64,000 bases of DNA. Origin: Bacillus coahuilensis m4-4 (GTDB taxonomy: Bacteria; Bacillota; Bacilli; Bacillales; Bacillaceae_K). The stretch's first letter is position 1; every line of letters begins with the position of its first letter. Made by a program: the position numbers and the translations under genes. Location of the stretch: positions 1,176 through 65,175 of the forward strand of contig NZ_ABFU01000021.3 of NCBI RefSeq assembly GCF_000171615.1, written 5' to 3'. Shown in pieces: positions 59,817 to 64,000 of the stretch. The notes beneath the pieces are model-generated. The model was given only the letters and a program-made list of their open reading frames with translations. It was not told where the DNA came from and ran no database searches.

Positions 59817-60398
59817 ATGCACTGGTACGATAAATTAAATCAATATTTTCCAATCGAAGAAATGAAATCAAAAGAACATATGGAAGGACTTCTCGAAGAT
59901 AAAGGGGATGTCTATCATAAGGATGAAGGTCCACATCATGTTCTAATGTATGCTGAATATAAGGATTTTATTTTTATTGATTACTTATTTGTGTCTAAAG
60001 ACGCCAGAGGACAAGGTCTTGGAAGAAAATTAATCAAGAAGTTAAAGGATAAAAAGAAAAGTATCATCCTTGAAGTTGAACCTATAGACTATGAAGATAC
60101 TGATACCGAAAAGAGACTTCGCTTCTATAAAAGGGAAGGGTTCCATCATGCTTCTACTATTGGCTATAGAAGAAGATCACTTGCCACAAAAGAAATTAAC
60201 GAAATGGAAATACTATACTGGGCGCCAAATAATGAAACAGAAGAAATGATTTATGAATCTATGAAGAAAACATATCAACAAATACATACATATAAGGATA
60301 CTTCTTTCTATGGAAAATCTTATCAACCAGTAGAAGAAGTGCTTACGTTAGATGAGTCAAAAAGTTCAAGTGACTTATTTGAAGAATTAAAAGAATAG
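59817..60398 (+). CDS. yjbC: YjbC, GNAT-family acetyltransferase-like protein
   Basis: 193 residues. GNAT fold with the acetyl-CoA loop VSKDARGQGLGRKLIKKL (about residues 62-79) and RFYKREGFHHAS. ATG 59817 has GGAAGGAG upstream. In B. subtilis yjbC is cotranscribed with spx under cell-envelope stress sigma factors, and the promoter seen here agrees. Substrate unknown. Confidence 0.88.
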   Translation: MHWYDKLNQYFPIEEMKSKEHMEGLLEDKGDVYHKDEGPHHVLMYAEYKDFIFIDYLFVSKDARGQGLGRKLIKKLKDKKKSIILEVEPIDYEDTDTEKRLRFYKREGFHHASTIGYRRRSLATKEINEMEILYWAPNNETEEMIYESMKKTYQQIHTYKDTSFYGKSYQPVEEVLTLDESKSSSDLFEELKE

Positions 60399-60433
60399 AT
60401 ATTTCGTACTCCGATATTTTTTATTGAAAGTTA

Positions 60434-60492
60434 TTTTCATTTAGTGGTCTCTCATGTATAATAAAATATATAGATTATTTATTAAAAATAAT
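60434..60492 (+). promoter_or_regulatory. spx promoter and downstream inverted repeat
   Basis: TTTTCA (60434-60439), 17-base spacer, TGTATAAT extended -10 (TATAAT 60457-60462). Directly after the expected start site, ATTATTT (60474-60480) and AAATAAT (60486-60492) form an inverted repeat with a 5-base centre. B. subtilis spx has PerR and YodB sites downstream of its own promoter; a similar operator is inferred. Confidence 0.5.
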
Positions 60493-60542
60493 TTTAAATA
60501 AGGTCTTCGTGCCCATAATAATAAAGGGAGTGTGAATAGTTC

Positions 60543-60938
60543 ATGGTAACATTGTTCACTTCACCTAGTTGTACATCTTGTCGCAAAGCGAAAGCATGGT
60601 TAGAAGAATATGACATTCCTTATTCAGAAAGGAATATCTTTTCAGAGCCTCTTAGCATTGAAGAGATTAAAGAAATTCTTCGTATGACTGAGGATGGAAC
60701 AGATGAAATTATTTCTACTAGATCGAAAATCTTTCAGAAGCTTAATGTTGATTTAGAATCACTTCCAATGCAACAGTTGTTTGAATTAATACAGAAGAAT
60801 CCTGGCTTACTAAGAAGGCCAATCATTATTGATGAGAAGCGACTTCAAGTTGGTTATAATGAAGATGAAATAAGACGCTTCTTACCGAGAAGAATTCGAA
60901 CGTATCAGCTACTTGAAGCTCAAAAGCTTGTAAATTAA
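60543..60938 (+). CDS. spx: Spx, RNA polymerase-binding thiol-stress regulator
   Basis: 131 residues, the exact Spx length. ArsC-like fold with the redox switch CTSC at residues 10-13, [37 protein letters not shown] and the C-terminal tail used for ClpXP turnover. Binds the RNA polymerase alpha C-terminal domain and turns on thiol genes under disulfide stress. ATG 60543 has GGGAGTGTG upstream. Confidence 0.96.
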   Translation: MVTLFTSPSCTSCRKAKAWLEEYDIPYSERNIFSEPLSIEEIKEILRMTEDGTDEIISTRSKIFQKLNVDLESLPMQQLFELIQKNPGLLRRPIIIDEKRLQVGYNEDEIRRFLPRRIRTYQLLEAQKLVN

Positions 60939-60952
60939 TCTCTATATGTAAC

Positions 60953-60980
60953 GGGTTGTCTAAATAGACAGCCTTTCTTT
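60953..60980 (+). terminator. Terminator after spx
   Basis: GGTTGTCTA AA TAGACAGCC hairpin (one G-T pair) followed by TTTCTTTG. Confidence 0.75.
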
Positions 60981-61290
60981 GTATCATTTTCTTCTATTAC
61001 TCTATACACAGCCTACATCTTCTTTCAAATCAAGAGGGACTATCCTGCTAAAAGCCTTAAGAAAAGTGAATAACTTGAAAAATACTAGCTTTTCGTTTAA
61101 AATTCATAAAACTAGGGTGGACTAGGCTTTTGTGGATTTTTCCTTAAAAAGCCGATTTTTATTTTCTTTTCTTGAGTTTTTATCATAGAATAGAAGTACA
61201 ACAAAAATGTGTCAACCACCGATAGTTTTTCTGTAAGACTTAGGGGTTTGTCCCTTCATTAAAATGGGAAAAAGAAGGGAGAGGTGAATG
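60981..61290. other. Intergenic region upstream of mecA
   Basis: 310 bases without a supported gene. A TAGAAT element at about 61186-61191, with a T-rich -35 area, may be the mecA promoter. In B. subtilis the small gene yjbE lies between spx and mecA; it is not seen here. Confidence 0.4.
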
Positions 61291-61947
61291 ATGGAAATAG
61301 AACGAATTAATGATAATACTGTAAAGTTTTATATTTCGTATATCGATATAGAGGATAGAGGTTTCGATCGTGAGGAGATTTGGTATAACCGTGAGCGAAG
61401 TGAGGAATTATTCTGGGATATGATGGATGAGATTCATACGGAAGAAGATTTTAACATTGATGGTCCGCTGTGGATTCAAGTTCAAGCACTAGATAAAGGG
61501 CTTGAAATATTAGTAACTAGAGCCCACCTTTCTAAAGATGGTCAGAAGTTTGAACTGCCCATTCCTGAGGATAAGTTAAAGGATTTGCCTGTGGACGACC
61601 AAATTGAAGAATTTCTTGAGGAACATTTTCACCTCAAGGATTCAGAAGATGAAGATAGTGCATTAGAATTTGTTTTAACTTTCCATGATTTTGAAGATGT
61701 TATTTCACTTAGTCACAGTAGCATATCAACAAAACTGTCCACTACATTATATTCTTTTGAAGACCGTTATTACCTCTATTTGAAGTTTGATAGCGATGAA
61801 TTAGAAGAAGAACAAATAGATAATATTCTAAGTATGATTCTTGAATACGGTCATGAATCTGCTTTAACGATTCATCGATTAAAAGAATACGGAAAAGTCA
61901 TTGTAGAGAATGATGTGTTTGAAACAGTGACGAAGTACTTCCATTAG
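61291..61947 (+). CDS. mecA: MecA adaptor protein of ClpCP
   Basis: 218 residues. N-terminal substrate-binding part MEIERINDNTVKFYISYIDIEDRGFDREEIWYNRERSEELFW, acidic linker around residues 105-125, and a C-terminal ClpC-binding domain (FHDFEDVISLSH, TLYSFEDRYYLYLKF, HRLKEYGKVI). Brings ComK and Spx-related targets to ClpCP and so blocks competence. The second ATG (61291) is chosen: AGAGGTGA spacing and the family start MEIERIN. Confidence 0.95.
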   Translation: MEIERINDNTVKFYISYIDIEDRGFDREEIWYNRERSEELFWDMMDEIHTEEDFNIDGPLWIQVQALDKGLEILVTRAHLSKDGQKFELPIPEDKLKDLPVDDQIEEFLEEHFHLKDSEDEDSALEFVLTFHDFEDVISLSHSSISTKLSTTLYSFEDRYYLYLKFDSDELEEEQIDNILSMILEYGHESALTIHRLKEYGKVIVENDVFETVTKYFH

Positions 61948-61970
61948 ATTGAAGAAGTCCTTTTTTATAG

Positions 61971-62051
61971 CGGACCCTTCACCATAATATCTAGATTCCA
62001 CCACTTACGTTCTTTCCTAGATATATTTATGGTTGTTGGGTCTGTTTTTTT
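61971..62051 (+). terminator. Long hairpin terminator between mecA and cls
   Basis: CGGACCC..ACCATAA.TATCTAG pairs with CTAGATA..TTTATGGT..GGGTCTG over about 70 bases with small bulges and a 22-base loop, followed by T7. Unusually long for a terminator. Confidence 0.7.
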
Positions 62052-62087
62052 ACTATTCTTTTATGTGATCAGAAGGGTTAGAGAACT

Positions 62088-63598
62088 ATGAAAAATACTA
62101 TACGAGTCATCTTATTTATAGGGGTACTATTATTTAGCTATTATTTTTTTATTTGATCCATACATTGATCGAGGCTTATTAAAATACATAAGTATTCTTC
62201 TTTCATTTTCCGTCTTATTTATTGGCCTATTGATCTTTTTAGAAAATAGAAACCCAACTCAAACCATTACATGGTTAATTGTACTAGGGAGTTTTCCTTT
62301 CTTAGGGTTTATCTTTTACTTATTGTTCGGACGAAATTATCGTAAAGAGCGTATGTTTAAAAAGAAATTTATCCTAGACCAACAAGTGTACCAACGTTAC
62401 GAAACAGGTGGCAATATTAATCAAGACCACATAACGACAAAGTTGTATCATAAGCATTTTAACTTAGCCGACCGTATAACAACGAGCTCTCTCACTTATG
62501 GAACGGAAACGAAGGTTTTAACAAATGGTGATGAGACCTTTAAAGAAATTCTACACTATTTAGAGCAAGCAGAACATCATATTCATTTAGAATACTATAT
62601 AGTTCGTCATGATACGATTGGAAATGATATTAAGAAGGTTTTAATAGATAAAGCTAATAAAGGCGTAAAAGTTCGGTTTTTATATGATGCAGTGGGTTCT
62701 TGGCAGCTGAATAAGTCGTATATTATTGACTTAAAAGAAGCAGGTGTTGAAATGGTTCCGTTTGGTCCAGTGAGACTTCCATTTCTAAGTAACAAATTTA
62801 ACTTCAGGAATCACCGAAAAATCATTGTGATAGATGGGAAGATTGGTTTTATTGGTGGTCTTAATATCGGTGATGAATATTTAGGTAGAGTAGAACAGTT
62901 TGGTTTTTGGCGAGATACACATATGATCGTAAAAGGAGAAGCTGTTAAGACACTACAGCTTATATTTGTACAGGATTGGTACTATATGACAAATGATAGC
63001 TTTTTTACTCCAGGCTACATTCACAATGAGCATTTGGTGGCGAAGGAAGACGGAGCTGTTCAAATCATTGCTGGTGGACCTGATAATGAATGGAGTGTTA
63101 TTAAAAATCTCTTCTTCTCTATGATTACGTCAGCTAAAAAAAGTGTTTGGATTGCATCCCCTTACTTTATTCCAGATGAAGACATTTTCTCTGCCTTAAA
63201 AGTTGCCTCTTTAAGTGGCATTGATGTAAGAATCATGATTCCTAAGAAGCCGGATAAACAAATAGTTTGGCACGCTTCTAGATCCTATTTTCCTGAGTTA
63301 CTTGAAGCGGGAGCTAAAATATATCAATACAACAAAGGATTTATGCATAGTAAGGTATTAATTGTCGATGAGGAGCTTGCCTCTATAGGAACCTCAAATA
63401 TGGATATGAGAAGTTTTCATCTGAACTTTGAGGTCAATGCATTTCTTTTATCAAACTGAAAGTACAAAGGCATTAATGAATGATTTTATAGAAGATCTAA
63501 AGAACTCAGAACAACTTTCGTATGAAGAGTTTTCAAAAAGATCGATATGGATTCGAATAATAGAATCAACTTCTCGACTTATGTCACCCCTATTATAG
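62088..63598 (+). CDS. cls: Cardiolipin synthase (two frame breaks)
   Basis: Restored protein of about 503 residues. Two N-terminal membrane helices then two phospholipase-D domains with HKD motifs: NHRKIIVIDGKIGFIGG (about residue 236) and MHSKVLIVDEELASIGT (about 416). Joins two phosphatidylglycerols into cardiolipin at the membrane. A T is missing near 62149-62152 (restored YYFFIFDPYIDRG) so the start ATG 62088 is cut off, and a T is extra near 63441-63443 (restored NAFFYQTESTKALMNDF), which hides the last 45 codons ending in STSRLMSPLL. Probably sequence errors. Confidence 0.93.
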
Positions 63599-63663
63599 TT
63601 GGCTATGTTAAAGGGGAGTTTTTGTTTTAATAACATGCATTTTCATGTCTTAATCTCATAAGA

Positions 63664-63725
63664 AGTCATTTTATGAGGTCCTCGATAATATTTAATTACT
63701 GCCGCATAACATGACTCTTTTTTTA
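63664..63725 (+). terminator. Terminator after cls
   Basis: AGTCATtTTATG / CATAAcATGACT stem with a loop of about 29 bases and a T7 tail. Confidence 0.6.
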
Positions 63726-63774
63726 TAAATATGCCTGATAAAACAAGGACTAGCAATGAGAGGAGGTGATTTTT

Positions 63775-64000
63775 TTGCTAGTCGCTATGTGTAAGGATGG
63801 CTTACATGTTAGTCTATTTGATCTATCATACGAACAGGCCTTGTCCATGAAACGTCAAAAATGGTATTGCCCTGCTTGTACTGATGCTGTTCTTCCTAAA
63901 ATAGGAAGAAAAATTATTCCTCATTTTGCTCATTATCCACATTCTACTTGTTCTCTCAAGTTACAAGGAGAATCGTATATGCATCATGAGGGGAAAAACG
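63775..64000 (+). CDS. coiA: CoiA competence protein (5' part only)
   Basis: 75 codons are visible before the window ends. TTG 63775 follows GAGGAGGTGAT; the frame is open to the edge. CoiA N terminus: LSYEQALSMKRQKWYCPACTDAVLPKIGRKIIPHFAHYP, holding the CPAC zinc pair and HFAH/HSTC partner residues. CoiA is a nuclease-like protein needed for recombination of incoming DNA in competence. Located after mecA as in B. subtilis (yjbF). Confidence 0.9.
   Translation, partial: MLVAMCKDGLHVSLFDLSYEQALSMKRQKWYCPACTDAVLPKIGRKIIPHFAHYPHSTCSLKLQGESYMHHEGKN

Overview
The window is a continuous piece of chromosome from a spore-forming, pigmented member of the Bacillaceae. The evidence is AT-rich sequence with strong Shine-Dalgarno sites, a complete gerPABCDEF spore-coat operon behind a consensus sigma-K promoter, competence genes (med, comZ, mecA, coiA), spx, and TnrA/GlnR, FapR and cre-type operators. 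Gene order follows the Bacillus subtilis addB-to-coiA segment (addBA, yisB, gerP, yisK, yisL, yisN, asnO, yisP/yisQ, yitS-yitW, yjzC, yjzD, med-comZ, fabH-fabF, yjaZ, yjbA, trpS, opp, yjbC, spx, mecA, coiA). No rRNA, tRNA, CRISPR array, phage or insertion sequence was seen. The genus cannot be fixed from this segment.

Layout. 0-3.7 kb: MprF-like synthase domain, malate:quinone oxidoreductase, GNAT. 3.8-11.4 kb: AddB and AddA recombination nuclease and YisB, without the sbcDC genes expected between them. 11.6-13.6 kb: gerP operon (minus strand). 13.7-18.7 kb: DUF418 membrane protein, YisK, YisL, YisN, asparagine synthetase. 18.8-22.7 kb: a C30 carotenoid operon (two CrtN-type desaturases/oxidases and CrtM) at the position where B. 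subtilis keeps only yisP, with three TGTATA repeats in an exact 11-bp register after its promoter. 22.8-26.1 kb: glnK-amtB and a YisQ-like MATE exporter. 26.4-34.6 kb: maltodextrin locus: divergent cyclomaltodextrinase, MdxEFG importer without its ATPase, a membrane-anchored alpha-amylase and a LacI-type regulator. 34.6-45.7 kb: SDR oxidoreductase with a sigma-B-like promoter, DegV, YitT, YitU, YitV, YitW, an Fe-S-type Fnr, UppP, YjzC, YjzD, med and comZ. 45.7-51.8 kb: FapR-controlled fabH-fabF, YjaZ, YjbA, T-box controlled trpS. 52-58 kb: oppABCDF. 58-64 kb: putative glycoside hydrolase, YjbC, Spx, MecA, cardiolipin synthase and the start of coiA.

A dominant property of this copy of the sequence is about 35 single-base (occasionally two-base) frame breaks, nearly all in A or T runs and many in housekeeping genes (fabF twice, trpS, addA, mqo, gerPC). 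The downstream frame continues the same protein each time, so these look like assembly or sequencing indels rather than decay. Such genes are given below as one feature spanning the restored gene, with each break located. Functionally the window combines spore germination, carbon and nitrogen control (cre and TnrA/GlnR sites), envelope lipid synthesis, thiol and oxidative stress control (Spx) and a pigment pathway that may be light- or stress-controlled.
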